From assembly GCA_015231925.1 (NCBI GenBank), contig JADGAQ010000021.1:1-33753 (forward strand): a stretch of 33,753 nt of DNA, read 5' to 3'. Source of the stretch: Magnetococcales bacterium (GTDB lineage: Bacteria; Pseudomonadota; Magnetococcia; Magnetococcales; JADGAQ01). Within the stretch, counting starts at the first letter, position 1. Each line of letters begins with the position of its first letter. Made by a program: the position numbers and the translations under genes. This document shows positions 8,786 to 17,289 of this stretch, piece by piece. The notes beneath the pieces are model-generated. The model did no database searches. It was not told the origin of the DNA and worked only from the letters and a program-made list of their open reading frames with translations.

Positions 8786-10408
8786 TCAGGCCTTGCGGCG
8801 TCGGTAGAGCCGCATGGGGTACTCGTCGTCGTAGGCCTTGATCAGGTCGTAGTCTTTGCCCAGCAGAGTCAGGAGAGCTTCTCCCTGGGCGAAGTTGACC
8901 AGCATCGACTCCGTACTGCCCCAAATCAGAAGGTAATCGACTTCGCCCCCCCTATTGCGAAAATCGTTCAGTTCGCTTTGGGTGAGGTAGAACTCAATCT
9001 TGGAGAAACTCCGATAGGGATTGACGGCGTCCCGATAGGCGATCCAGAAGAGATTGGTGCCCAACTGGAAGGTGGAGAGGTCGATCAACTTGCGGGTGGC
9101 TGCCCCACGGGCGGATTGATGTTGCACGGGCGTTGGAAAAAAGGAGGAGGGATGCCAGGGACGCCCGACGGTTTCCACCTTTTGGGCCGATTCGGCCAGG
9201 CTGATGTTCAGCGCCAGCACCGTATGATTGGGTTCCATATGTTCGAAAGGCTGCAGGTAGTGGGCGATCACCCGGTCGAAGTTCCGGTACTCCCCGTCCC
9301 GCATGTTCAGGGTGACCAGCGCCGCGCCGAGGGACAACAGCGTCAGGGCCAGATTGGCGAAGCGGTTCAGGGGCAGGCTGCCCAGCCACAGCAGCAGGCT
9401 GAGATAGACGAAAGGCAACAGGCGGTCGGTGATGAAGATATCGTCCTTGAAGCGAAAAGGCGCCATGAAATAGAGCAGCAGAAAGGCCAGAAAGGCGGCG
9501 AGCAGGGATCGGGAAACCAGGGTGTGAACCGGACCGTGACGTCGCAATCCCACCAGGGCCACGATGATCAGCGCCAGGAGGGCCGCCAGATTGACGGCGC
9601 TGATCAACATGTTTTCCGCGGTATAGGTCTGGTTGAAGCCGAGGGTGAAGAACTGGTGCAGCCGCTCGATCCAGGGGATGTGCCACTGATAGACGGTATG
9701 GGGCGCACGAATACCGGTGTCGGAGAGGACGAAGGCCAACATGAGCATGGCGCCGGGAACGAGGAACAGGGCGAACAGGGCCAGTTCTCTCAGGGAGATG
9801 GCTTCTTCCCCGTCACCTGCCGGACGCAACACGCCGGACAAGGTTGCCACCCCGGCAAAGAGGGCCAGGCTACCGGTGGCGAAGGGATGCGTCAGGATGG
9901 AGAAGGCGAAGAGCAGGCAGAAGCGCAGCAGCCATTTTATGTGACGCTCCATGGCCCAGCGGATCCACAACCCGGCGCCGAAGAGAAAGAGGCCCAATGA
10001 AAAATAGTAATTGTAAAGCCCCAGATGCAGGGTATAGGAGTGGGCCAGGGGCACGGCAAGGCTGACGAAGAGCAGGGGATTGCCGCCAAGGGGGGCCAGG
10101 GCGAAGGCCGTGCCGGTGAGCAGCAGGAGGACCATGCCGCTGACCAGGATCTTTTCGGCCTGATCCATGGAGAGGAAGCGCAGGAGGTTTTTCAGGATGA
10201 AGTGGGTGAGCTGATTGGGGGTGGGTTTGTTTTCCCGTTGCAGGTAGTAGCGGGCCTTGTCGAAATCGGGGCTGTCGATATCCCGGTCGAGGGTGGCCAT
10301 GTAGAGATGAACCGGGCCATCCTGGGTGGAGAGGTGGTCGACCCGCCAGAAGAGGGCGATACCGGCGACCAGAACCAGCAGGGTGAGGAGGCGGTAGATC
10401 AGGTTCAT
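8786..10408 (-). CDS. Multi-spanning membrane protein, possible GT-C family, function unknown
   Basis: 540 residues. An N-terminal helix is followed by the loop HLSTQDGPVHLYMATL (D30), whose 'DxxxH' pattern resembles the first luminal loop of GT-C enzymes. About ten more membrane helices follow, then a roughly 150-residue soluble C-terminal region (from about NMRDGEYRNFDRVIAHYLQ) with a VDYLLIWGSTESML segment. The ATG overlaps the end of gpsA's region: one base separates the gpsA stop from this start, and GAGGAG lies inside gpsA's 3' end, so the two are translationally coupled. It may be a second polyprenyl-sugar transferase or a polymerase/ligase of the glycan pathway. I do not recognise a precise family. 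Confidence 0.7.
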   Translation of the reverse strand: MNLIYRLLTLLVLVAGIALFWRVDHLSTQDGPVHLYMATLDRDIDSPDFDKARYYLQRENKPTPNQLTHFILKNLLRFLSMDQAEKILVSGMVLLLLTGTAFALAPLGGNPLLFVSLAVPLAHSYTLHLGLYNYYFSLGLFLFGAGLWIRWAMERHIKWLLRFCLLFAFSILTHPFATGSLALFAGVATLSGVLRPAGDGEEAISLRELALFALFLVPGAMLMLAFVLSDTGIRAPHTVYQWHIPWIERLHQFFTLGFNQTYTAENMLISAVNLAALLALIIVALVGLRRHGPVHTLVSRSLLAAFLAFLLLYFMAPFRFKDDIFITDRLLPFVYLSLLLWLGSLPLNRFANLALTLLSLGAALVTLNMRDGEYRNFDRVIAHYLQPFEHMEPNHTVLALNISLAESAQKVETVGRPWHPSSFFPTPVQHQSARGAATRKLIDLSTFQLGTNLFWIAYRDAVNPYRSFSKIEFYLTQSELNDFRNRGGEVDYLLIWGSTESMLVNFAQGEALLTLLGKDYDLIKAYDDEYPMRLYRRRKA

Positions 10409-10409
10409 C

Positions 10410-11453
10410 TCAGGACTCCTCGAACTCGGTCCCCGGGGTGCGTCCCAGGAGCTCCTCCAGTACCGAGCGGGGCGAGCGGTTTTCGAACAGAATGTGGTAG
10501 ACGGCCCGGGTGATGGGCATCTCGACGCCCAGCTCTTCCGCCAGTTGGTTGAGGCTTTGGCAGGTGGGCACGCCTTCGGCGACCTCCCGGGTACCGGCCA
10601 TGATCTCTTGGAGGGACTGCCCCTGACCGAGGCGCAAGCCGACCTGATGGTTGCGGGAGAGGGTGGAGGTGGCGGTGAGGACCAGGTCTCCCAGTCCGGA
10701 GAGACCGGCGAAGGTTTCGGGTCGGCCTCCCAGGCGCATGCCCAGGCGCATGGTTTCGGCCAGGCCTCGGGTGATCAGGGCGGCCCGGGCATTTTGTCCG
10801 CATTCCAGTCCGTCGGCGATGCCGGCGGCCAGGGCGATGACGTTTTTGACCGCGCCGCCCAATTCCACCCCCACCACGTCGCTGGTGCGATAGGTGCGGA
10901 ACCAGGGCAGGCGAAACAGCTCCTGAATCTGTTGGGCGAAGGCCAGGGAGCGGCTGGCGATGGCCACGGCGGTGGGCTGTTCGGCCAGGGTCTCCCGGGC
11001 GAAGGAGGGGCCGGAGAGAAAACAGAGCCGTTCCTCCCAAGCGGAACCCAGCTCTTCCGCGAAGATTTGCGGCACCAGGGCCCCGCTGCCGGTTTCGATG
11101 CCCTTGCTGGCGGCCACGAAGCAGGACTCGGCGTGCAGGTGCGGTTTGATGCGGCGCAGGGTGGGGCGCAAAAAGGGTGTGGGGGTGACCAGGACCAGCA
11201 GAGCGTGGTTCTTTACCACCTCCGCCAGATCGGTAGTGGCGTGCAGGTTTTCGGGCAGAAGGAACTCCGAAACGAAGAGGGGATTGCGGTGATTGTTGCG
11301 GATGCCGGCGGCCACCTCCTCTTCACGGCACCAGAGGGTGACGGCGGGCAGCTTGCGGGCCAGGACGAAGGCCAGGGCGGTGCCCCAGGAGCCGGCGCCG
11401 ATGACGGCGGTGGGCAACGGTGGGCTGACGAAGGAGGCAACGGGGCGGCTCAT
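10410..11453 (-). CDS. gpsA: NAD(P)H-dependent glycerol-3-phosphate dehydrogenase
   Basis: 347 residues, normal for GpsA. It reduces dihydroxyacetone phosphate to sn-glycerol-3-phosphate for phospholipid synthesis in the cytoplasm. The N-terminal Rossmann motif is AVIGAGSWGTALA (GxGxxG at 19-24). VAASKGIETGSG and FLSGPSFARE are the conserved mid-domain motifs. GAVKNVIALAAGIADGLECGQNARAALITRGLAE carries the catalytic lysine, and GLSGLGDLVLT closes the active-site region. The ATG at 11453 is preferred over a GTG two codons upstream. It heads the minus-strand run into the two GT-C-like genes and is divergent from rtcB, with 87 bases between starts. Confidence 0.96.
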   Translation of the reverse strand: MSRPVASFVSPPLPTAVIGAGSWGTALAFVLARKLPAVTLWCREEEVAAGIRNNHRNPLFVSEFLLPENLHATTDLAEVVKNHALLVLVTPTPFLRPTLRRIKPHLHAESCFVAASKGIETGSGALVPQIFAEELGSAWEERLCFLSGPSFARETLAEQPTAVAIASRSLAFAQQIQELFRLPWFRTYRTSDVVGVELGGAVKNVIALAAGIADGLECGQNARAALITRGLAETMRLGMRLGGRPETFAGLSGLGDLVLTATSTLSRNHQVGLRLGQGQSLQEIMAGTREVAEGVPTCQSLNQLAEELGVEMPITRAVYHILFENRSPRSVLEELLGRTPGTEFEES

Positions 11454-11540
11454 CGGCACGTTTCCATTTATTTTTTCAGTTCAAAACGACATGATAACCC
11501 GATGTCTTGGCAAGATCCAACCTTGACGAGGAGAACGACC

Positions 11541-12764
11541 ATGCCGGTCAAAGAGGTGATGGGTCAGGGCCGGGTTCCGGTGAAGATCTATACCCACGAT
11601 ATCGAGGAGGGTGCCCGGAAGCAGTTGGCCAACGTGGCCGCACTGCCGTTTCTGTTTCACCATGTGGCGGTGATGCCGGATGTGCATGTGGGCATCGGCG
11701 CGGTGGTGGGGGCGGTGATTCCCACCAAAGGCGCGGTGGTTCCGGCGGCGGTGGGAGTCGATATCGGCTGCGGCATGACGGCGCTGCCCCTCGATTTGAC
11801 CACGGCGCAACTCGGGGATACGGCGCGGGATATTCGTTTACGCATCGAGGAAGCGGTTCCCCACGGGCGTACCGACAACGGCGGTCGCAACGATCGCGGT
11901 GCCTGGGGCGAGCCTCCGCCGGCCATGGCGAACTGGTGGCGGGATCACGGTTTGCAGAGGGCTCTTCCGGAGGTGGTGACGCGCCATCCCGGCTTGTTGG
12001 GTCGCCAGACCAACACCCTCAACCACCTGGGCACCCTGGGTACCGGAAACCACTTCATCGAAATCTGCCACGACGAGGCTGAACGTCTGTGGATCATGCT
12101 TCACTCCGGTTCACGGGGCATCGGGAATCGCATCGGCACCTACTTCATCGAACAGGCCCGACGGGGCATGGCTCGGGATCTGGCCCGTTTGCCGGATCGG
12201 GATCTGGCCTGGCTGACGGAAGGCAGCGAGACCTTCGCCGACTATGTGGCGGCGGTGAACTGGGCTCAGGGTTTCGCCAAGGCCAATCGTCGCTTCATGC
12301 TGGAGCGGGTGCTGGATGCGGTGTCGGCGGCGCTGGGCCGGGAGATTCGCCCGGCGGGGGAGGGTATCGACTGTCACCACAACTATCTGGCCCGGGAGGT
12401 TCATTTCGACCGTTCGGTGTGGATCACCCGCAAGGGGGCCATTCGGGCGGGGGTGGGAGAGTTGGGTCTGATTCCCGGCTCCATGGGGGCGCGTTCTTTC
12501 GTGGTGCGGGGCTTGGGCAATACCGAGTCGTTCTGTTCCTGCTCTCACGGCGCGGGACGGCGCATGAGCCGGAGCGATGCCACGCGCCGTTTCACCCCGG
12601 AGGATCTGGAGCGGCAGACGGCGGGGGTGGAGTGTCGCAAGGATCGCCGGGTGCTGGATGAGATTCCGGGGGCTTACAAGGATATCGATCAGGTGATGGC
12701 CAACCAGGATGATCTGGTGGAGGTGGTTCACACCCTCAAGCAGGTGGTGTGCGTCAAGGGGTAG
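11541..12764 (+). CDS. rtcB: 3'-phosphate/5'-hydroxyl RNA ligase RtcB
   Basis: 407 residues, close to the usual length of about 408. RtcB joins RNA 2',3'-cyclic phosphate or 3'-phosphate ends to 5'-OH ends in a GTP- and Mn-dependent reaction, for RNA repair or tRNA splicing. Visible motifs: VGVDIGCGM (D74, C77, metal ligands), TLGTGNHFIEI and MLHSGSRGIGN (metal and substrate histidines), IDCHHNYLARE, and SHGAGRRMSR near 345-354 with the histidine that is guanylylated. The ATG at 11541 has GAGGAG with good spacing; longer upstream reading lies antisense to gpsA and is not coding. No archease, RtcA or RtcR gene is seen nearby. The last 11 bases overlap the convergent tusA. Confidence 0.96.
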   Translation: MPVKEVMGQGRVPVKIYTHDIEEGARKQLANVAALPFLFHHVAVMPDVHVGIGAVVGAVIPTKGAVVPAAVGVDIGCGMTALPLDLTTAQLGDTARDIRLRIEEAVPHGRTDNGGRNDRGAWGEPPPAMANWWRDHGLQRALPEVVTRHPGLLGRQTNTLNHLGTLGTGNHFIEICHDEAERLWIMLHSGSRGIGNRIGTYFIEQARRGMARDLARLPDRDLAWLTEGSETFADYVAAVNWAQGFAKANRRFMLERVLDAVSAALGREIRPAGEGIDCHHNYLAREVHFDRSVWITRKGAIRAGVGELGLIPGSMGARSFVVRGLGNTESFCSCSHGAGRRMSRSDATRRFTPEDLERQTAGVECRKDRRVLDEIPGAYKDIDQVMANQDDLVEVVHTLKQVVCVKG

Positions 12765-12987
12765 GGGGGCCTTTTCGCACTCTGGCCAGGATTTCCCGGC
12801 CTTCGTTGCGGATTTCCAGGAGGGTATGGCCGTGCATGGCGCACCAGGCGGGCAGGTCCTGGTGCAGGCCGCGGTCCGTGGCCTGGATGACCAGGATGGC
12901 CCCTGGGGGCAGGGGTTTCATGGCGGCTTCCGCCCGGATGAGTGGCAAGGGGCAGAGCAGACGGCGGGCATCGACGAAGGTATCCAT
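12754..12987 (-). CDS. tusA: TusA-family sulfur carrier/sulfurtransferase
   Basis: 77 residues, typical of TusA. VDARRLLCPLPLIRAE contains the family motif with the persulfide-carrying cysteine C12 in the Cys-Pro-x-Pro turn, and the rest fits the small beta-alpha-beta fold. TusA relays sulfur from a cysteine desulfurase to tRNA thiolation enzymes, molybdenum cofactor or other acceptors. The next gene on the same strand is a PP-loop thiouridylase-like protein with extra cysteines, consistent with tRNA thiolation as the destination (inference). Its start codon lies directly against a palindromic repeat, which therefore occupies its 5' untranslated region. Its end overlaps rtcB by 11 bases tail to tail. 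Confidence 0.88.
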   Translation of the reverse strand: MDTFVDARRLLCPLPLIRAEAAMKPLPPGAILVIQATDRGLHQDLPAWCAMHGHTLLEIRNEGREILARVRKGPPTP

Positions 12988-13132
12988 CTTTTGACTTTTA
13001 ATATTTTGTTTTTAAAGTATCAAAAAAAGAAAATGTTCTATCCCTTGACTATAAAAAAGTTTATATAAAAATTATAATAAAAAAGTCAAAACATTTTCTT
13101 TTTTGATACTTTAAAAGATAAAATATTGAAAG
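12988..13132. repeat. Large palindromic element (family A), copy 2
   Basis: Arms 12988-13050 and 13084-13132 pair around a short AT-rich centre of about 33 bases. The left arm opens and closes with (T)TGACT, the direct repeat that bounds the arms in other copies. The right arm lacks about ten bases where other copies read GTTCTATCTTTT, so this copy is slightly decayed. It fills almost the whole gap between tusA and the PP-loop gene, reaching within three bases of the latter's stop codon and directly touching the tusA start. Confidence 0.83.
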
Positions 13133-13134
13133 GC

Positions 13135-14181
13135 TCAGATATACCACGCCTCCGGGATCTCCTCGGGAAGCAGCGGGGTGACGCTCCGCTCCGTTTCCCC
13201 CTCTTTCCCCCGTATGGCCACAGTGACCCGAGCCTCGTTCTTCCCCTTGCCGAAACGGGCGGTGAGACGGCAGGCCAACTCCAGATCCGCCTCCGTGGGC
13301 TGACCCTCCACCAGCGCCAGCGGACCCGGAAACTCGGTGGCGTTCAGGGCGAATCGCCCGTTGCGGAAACCCTCCAGAAAAGCGTTCTCCGTCTCGTCCC
13401 GCCCCACGATGACCTTGAAATGAGGGGCCGGTCGCAAATGACGCCCCGCTTTCAAAATCAAAATATCCTCCATGGAGTAGTCCCTGACGCCACGCCCCTG
13501 CCACAGATCACCCAGACGGCGGGAATAGACCGGGTCGGTCAGGAAACAGCATCCGCCCGCCGGAGCCGGAAAATCGGTGATGCCGAAACGACGCGCCATC
13601 TCGAACTGGCCGTAGCGTCCGCGCCCGTGCAACGCCCCCAGCCGTTCCCGATCCACCCAGCCGCGCAACTCCGGTTCCGTGGGCAACAGCCGCTTGGCGC
13701 ACAGTGGTCGCAACAACCACTCCCCCGCCCCGGAATGCTTCTGGATGAAAGGCAGATTGGCCCGGCGCTGACTCATGGGACGCTGGCCCACCACCTCTCC
13801 GGTGAAGATGAAGTGAAAACCCATCTCCCGCGCCATCTCCCAGGCCTTTTGAACCATGAAGATCTTGCAGTCGAGACAGGGATTGAGATTCTTGCCGTAG
13901 CCGTGGCGCGGGTTGGTGACAATGCGCACATAGTCTTCGGCGATATCCACCAGATGCAGGCGAATGCCCAGAAGTCGCGCCGCGTGCAAAGCGTCGTTGC
14001 GCGGCGGAGCCACCCCCTCCTCCGGATTGCGCAGGCTGCCCGTGTGGGCCTGAATGCAGAATCCGGTAGAAAAGTTGACCCCCTCCACCTGAAGACCCTG
14101 CTCCAGAAGCAGCCGCGAGGCCAGAATGCTGTCGAGTCCCCCGGAAAGCAGTCCCAGGGCTCGAATGGGTTCGGAAGACAT
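13135..14181 (-). CDS. PP-loop tRNA thiouridylase-like protein (MnmA/ThiI type) with C-terminal NFACT-R-like region
   Basis: 348 residues. The N-terminus has the PP-loop SGGLDS (residues 13-18), which adenylates the target base. NPCLDCKIFM (C102, C105) and GGCCFL (C211, C212) give two cysteine pairs. They recall the catalytic and persulfide cysteines of MnmA-type enzymes, or an Fe-S/zinc site. The C-terminal ~110 residues (HFKVIVGRDETENAFLEGF..., GPLALVEG) resemble the RNA-binding NFACT-R module found fused to thiouridylase-like proteins. Adjacent tusA supports a sulfur relay. An ATG at 14181 with AGGA upstream is chosen; a TTG at 14190 would overlap hemB by four bases. It is not canonical MnmA: the cysteine pattern and C-terminal domain differ, so the modified base is uncertain. 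Confidence 0.8.
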   Translation of the reverse strand: MSSEPIRALGLLSGGLDSILASRLLLEQGLQVEGVNFSTGFCIQAHTGSLRNPEEGVAPPRNDALHAARLLGIRLHLVDIAEDYVRIVTNPRHGYGKNLNPCLDCKIFMVQKAWEMAREMGFHFIFTGEVVGQRPMSQRRANLPFIQKHSGAGEWLLRPLCAKRLLPTEPELRGWVDRERLGALHGRGRYGQFEMARRFGITDFPAPAGGCCFLTDPVYSRRLGDLWQGRGVRDYSMEDILILKAGRHLRPAPHFKVIVGRDETENAFLEGFRNGRFALNATEFPGPLALVEGQPTEADLELACRLTARFGKGKNEARVTVAIRGKEGETERSVTPLLPEEIPEAWYI

Positions 14182-14186
14182 GGGAA

Positions 14187-15173
14187 TCAATCCTGTTGTT
14201 TCAGCCAGCGGGCGGCGTCACGGGCATGATAGGTGAGGATGAGATCGGCTCCCGCCCGGCGGAAAGAGGTCAGGGTTTCCAGAACCACCCGTTTTTCGTC
14301 GATCCAACCGTTGGCCGCCGCCGCCTTGACCATGGCGTATTCGCCGGAGACGTTGTAAACCGCCACCGGGCAGTCGAAGCGTTCCCGAACATCCCGAACG
14401 ATATCCAGATAGGGCAGTCCCGGCTTGACCATCACCAGATCGGCGCCCTGTTCGATATCCAGCGCCACCTCCCGCAACGCCTCCCGGCGATTGGCGGGAT
14501 CCATCTGATAAGCTCGGCGATCTCCGAAACGGGGAGTACTCTCCGCCGCGTCCCGGAAGGGGCCGTAATAGGCCGAAGCGTATTTGGCGGCATAGGAGAG
14601 AATGGCCACCTGGGAGTGCCCCGCCCGGTCCAGACCGCTGCGAATGGCCTGCACCATGCCGTCCATCATGCCCGAGGGAGCCACCATGTCGACCCCCGCT
14701 TCGGCGTAGGAGAGCGCCGACCGGGCCAGATTGGCCAGAGTGGCGTCGTTGTCCACCTCGCCCTGATGCAGCACGCCACAATGGCCGTGATCGGTGTATT
14801 CGCAGAAACAGGCGTCGGCCACCAGATAGAGTTCGGGCAGCTCGCGACGAAAGGCCCGCAGGGCGCGCTGAATGATGCCCTCGTCCGAAAAGGCGTCGCT
14901 ACCCTCGGCATCCTTGCTTTCGGGTATCCCGAAGAGAATGACCGAGCGCACCCCCAGTTCCAGGAGTTCGGCGGCCTCCTCGACGGCCTGGTCGATGGAG
15001 AGCTGATGGACGCCGGGCATGGAGGAGACCTCCCGACGTATCTTGCTGCCCGGAACGATGAACAGGGGCAGCATCAGGTTTTCCGCGCGGAGCTGATTTT
15101 CGCGAACCATCTCCCGAATGGCGCCGCTGCGGCGCAGACGACGGGGACGACGCGGCATGGAGAAATCGATCAT
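14187..15173 (-). CDS. hemB: Delta-aminolevulinic acid dehydratase (porphobilinogen synthase)
   Basis: 328 residues, normal for HemB. It condenses two 5-aminolevulinate molecules into porphobilinogen, an early step of heme and cobalamin synthesis. Schiff-base lysines are K197 ([17 protein letters not shown]) and K250 ([12 protein letters not shown]). The metal site [15 protein letters not shown] has three cysteines (C122, C124, C132), indicating a zinc-dependent enzyme. The start is taken at the ATG at 15173 ([16 protein letters not shown]); an upstream in-frame extension adds 25 residues with no family similarity. It lies five bases before the PP-loop gene. hemC and hemD are about 16 kb away on the same strand. 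Confidence 0.96.
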   Translation of the reverse strand: MIDFSMPRRPRRLRRSGAIREMVRENQLRAENLMLPLFIVPGSKIRREVSSMPGVHQLSIDQAVEEAAELLELGVRSVILFGIPESKDAEGSDAFSDEGIIQRALRAFRRELPELYLVADACFCEYTDHGHCGVLHQGEVDNDATLANLARSALSYAEAGVDMVAPSGMMDGMVQAIRSGLDRAGHSQVAILSYAAKYASAYYGPFRDAAESTPRFGDRRAYQMDPANRREALREVALDIEQGADLVMVKPGLPYLDIVRDVRERFDCPVAVYNVSGEYAMVKAAAANGWIDEKRVVLETLTSFRRAGADLILTYHARDAARWLKQQD

Positions 15174-15396
15174 GACGAACCCACCGGTTGTAACGTCGAG
15201 AACAGACCCGGATGATGTCACGGAGAAGGCTTCCCGGCAACGGCGCACGGCGAGGGAACGCTCACGAAACTGTTTTTTGTCCCCTTTCGAAAATCCGTGC
15301 TAACGGACACTTCTGAATGTATAAAATGTCGAGTCGGTATGGTCGGTTGGGCGAAGGGCTGAAGCCGAATTCATTCGCTGTCATGGGGCAGGTCGC
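15174..15396. other. Divergent intergenic region hemB / PP2C phosphatase
   Basis: 223 bases separate two divergent starts, so promoters for both must lie here. A TGTATAAAAT at 15318-15327 is the best -10-like match facing the phosphatase, but no convincing -35 lies at the right distance. Nothing else is recognised. Confidence 0.4.
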
Positions 15397-16266
15397 ATGG
15401 CGACACACAAGGACACTTCCGGAAAAGCGTTTCGGGTCGGAAATCGCATCGAGGTCATGGCTAAAAGCGATGTCGGCCTGGTACGCACCCTCAACGAGGA
15501 TACCTTCCTGGTGGATCCGGGAATCGGCCTCCTGGTGGTGGCCGACGGCATGGGTGGACACGACGCCGGTGAGGTGGCCAGCGCCAAGGTGGTGGAGGTC
15601 ATCGCCGGTTTTCTGAAGGATCCCGTCTCCCTGCGGGACCAACACGCCCAGGAATTGAATCAGGACGAGGATACCGCTCCCCAACCCACCATCGTCAACG
15701 AAACCCGGGATCTGGGCAGGATGGTGCAATCCAGCGCCAATCTGGCCGTGATCCGGGATGCCGTCACCCTGGCCAACTCCCAATTGTACGCCATGAACCA
15801 GAAAAGCGGTTACCGGGAAGGCAGCGGCATGGGCAGCACGGTGGTCGGCTTCTGGATGCCCGAAGGCAAGACCGAACCCGTCGTCTTCCACGTCGGAGAC
15901 AGCCGCCTTTACCAGTTCCGCAGAGGCAAACTCCGCCAGGTCACCCTGGACCACTCCATGTATCAACACTGGAAGGATATGGGAGGGCGCGGTCAACCCC
16001 CCGCCAGCAATATCCTGCTCCAGGCCATGGGGCCCGTCGAGGATGTCTCTCCGGAGGTGCGCTTCTTCTCCATCGAAAAAGGGGATGTGCTGCTGTTGTG
16101 TTCCGACGGACTGAGCGGCATGGTTCCGGACGAAAAGCTGGCCGAACTCATGGCCACGGTTCATGCGGACGCACTGGAAAAGGCTCTGGATACCCTGATA
16201 GACCAGGCCAAGAAACAGGGGGGTAAAGATAATATTACCGCGATTTTGGGGTATGTGACCGATTGA
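15397..16266 (+). CDS. PP2C-family serine/threonine phosphatase (PPM)
   Basis: 289 residues. It dephosphorylates phosphoserine/threonine in proteins with two metal ions, in the cytoplasm. Motifs in order: NRIEVMAKSDVGLVRTLNEDTFLV (R30, E34, D35), VVADGMGGHDAGEVAS (D50, the metal aspartate), GSGMGSTVVGFWM, VFHVGDSRLYQFRRGKLRQVTLDHS, LLLCSDGLSGMV and KDNITAILGYV. All key aspartates are present, so it should be active. About 50 residues between strands (around 65-115) are longer than in minimal bacterial PP2Cs. The next gene on the same strand, 93 bases on, encodes an FHA domain that reads phosphothreonine, so the two probably belong to one phospho-signalling pathway. No kinase is present in the window. 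Confidence 0.94.
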   Translation: MATHKDTSGKAFRVGNRIEVMAKSDVGLVRTLNEDTFLVDPGIGLLVVADGMGGHDAGEVASAKVVEVIAGFLKDPVSLRDQHAQELNQDEDTAPQPTIVNETRDLGRMVQSSANLAVIRDAVTLANSQLYAMNQKSGYREGSGMGSTVVGFWMPEGKTEPVVFHVGDSRLYQFRRGKLRQVTLDHSMYQHWKDMGGRGQPPASNILLQAMGPVEDVSPEVRFFSIEKGDVLLLCSDGLSGMVPDEKLAELMATVHADALEKALDTLIDQAKKQGGKDNITAILGYVTD

Positions 16267-16359
16267 ACCCTCCCAGGGAGCGGATCGGAGCCATCGGGGG
16301 GCAGATTCGGAAGTGTCGGGGAAGTCGATCCCGGATGTTTCCGGAAGATGGAGGAGACC

Positions 16360-17268
16360 ATGAGAGAACAGACACGACTGGCAATCATGTTTGCCGATAT
16401 TGCCGGATCCACCCAGATCTACGAGAAGCTGGGGGATGCCAAGGCCCGTGAGATCACCTCGCGTTGCATCGAGGTGCTGTCGGAGACGACGGAGCGTTAC
16501 GGGGGGCGGGTGATCAAGACCATCGGCGACGAGGTGATGTGTACTTTTCCCGATGCCAGCGAAGCCGCTCGCGGCGCCATCGACATGCAGGAGCAGGTGT
16601 CGGAACTGGGCACCGAGCTGGGCTACGCCCTGAAGATCCGGGTGGGTTTCCACTTCGGCGAAGTCATTCAGGAGATCGAACGCCGCAAGGTGGATGTTTT
16701 CGGCGACGCGGTCAATCTGGCGGCGCGCATGGCGGCCCAGGCCAAAGGGGACCAGATCATGACCACCGGAGAAACGGTGGAAATGCTGGCCGGCGATCTT
16801 CAGGAAAATACCCGCTTCATCATCTCCACCACCGTGAAGGGCAAGACCAAACCGGTGGAGATCTTCGAATTGACCTGGGGCGAAAAAGAGGAGCTGACCA
16901 TCATGGGCGGCTTCGGCACGGCGGCTACGCCGGCGGCCCCTCAGGCCAAACTGACCGTCTCCTTCGAGAATCAAAGCACCGATGTCACCGAGGACAAACC
17001 CTCCATCACCCTGGGAAGGGCCAATACCAATCATCTGTGTGTGCCCAGCCCCATGTCTTCGCGGGTGCATGCCAAGATCGAACACCGGCGCGGCAGCTTC
17101 TTCGTCGTGGATCAGAGTACCAACGGTACCTATCTGATGACGGAAGAGGGTGAGGAGATCTTCGTACATCGGGACGAACGGCGTCTGGTGGGGGAAGGTC
17201 ACATCGGCCTGGGTCAGAAAACCGGTCCCAAGGATCCCATGGCCATTCGCTACGTTCTCAAGGCGTGA
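16360..17268 (+). CDS. Class III adenylate/guanylate cyclase with C-terminal FHA domain
   Basis: 302 residues. The cyclase domain spans about 5-175, with metal aspartates D13 (MFADIAGST) and D57 (TIGDEVM). Base-selecting residues K53 and D112 and transition-state residues N119 and R123 (DVFGDAVNLAARM) are also present. The Lys/Asp pair predicts ATP rather than GTP, hence cAMP. A short linker leads to an FHA domain (about 198-300) with G219-R220, S234-R235, H237 and N255-G256, a complete phosphothreonine-binding signature. There is no membrane segment. The ATG at 16360 follows GGAGGAG; an ATG four codons upstream is also in frame. The adjacent PP2C phosphatase suggests cAMP output controlled by reversible threonine phosphorylation (inference). 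Confidence 0.93.
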   Translation: MREQTRLAIMFADIAGSTQIYEKLGDAKAREITSRCIEVLSETTERYGGRVIKTIGDEVMCTFPDASEAARGAIDMQEQVSELGTELGYALKIRVGFHFGEVIQEIERRKVDVFGDAVNLAARMAAQAKGDQIMTTGETVEMLAGDLQENTRFIISTTVKGKTKPVEIFELTWGEKEELTIMGGFGTAATPAAPQAKLTVSFENQSTDVTEDKPSITLGRANTNHLCVPSPMSSRVHAKIEHRRGSFFVVDQSTNGTYLMTEEGEEIFVHRDERRLVGEGHIGLGQKTGPKDPMAIRYVLKA

Positions 17269-17289
17269 GGGGGAAAAGAAGATTTTGGC

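Noticed and set aside
10494-12764. A long frame running through gpsA antisense into rtcB
   Set aside because: rtcB starts at 11541 with a ribosome-binding site and normal length; the upstream part is low-complexity shadow.
15262-17202. A 646-codon open frame on the minus strand through the phosphatase and cyclase genes
   Set aside because: It is antisense to two genes with complete catalytic motifs and has a low-complexity Gly/His/Asp composition typical of GC-rich shadow frames.
15397-17268. PP2C and FHA genes as part of a type VI secretion locus
   Set aside because: No Tss genes, kinase or other T6SS components are nearby.
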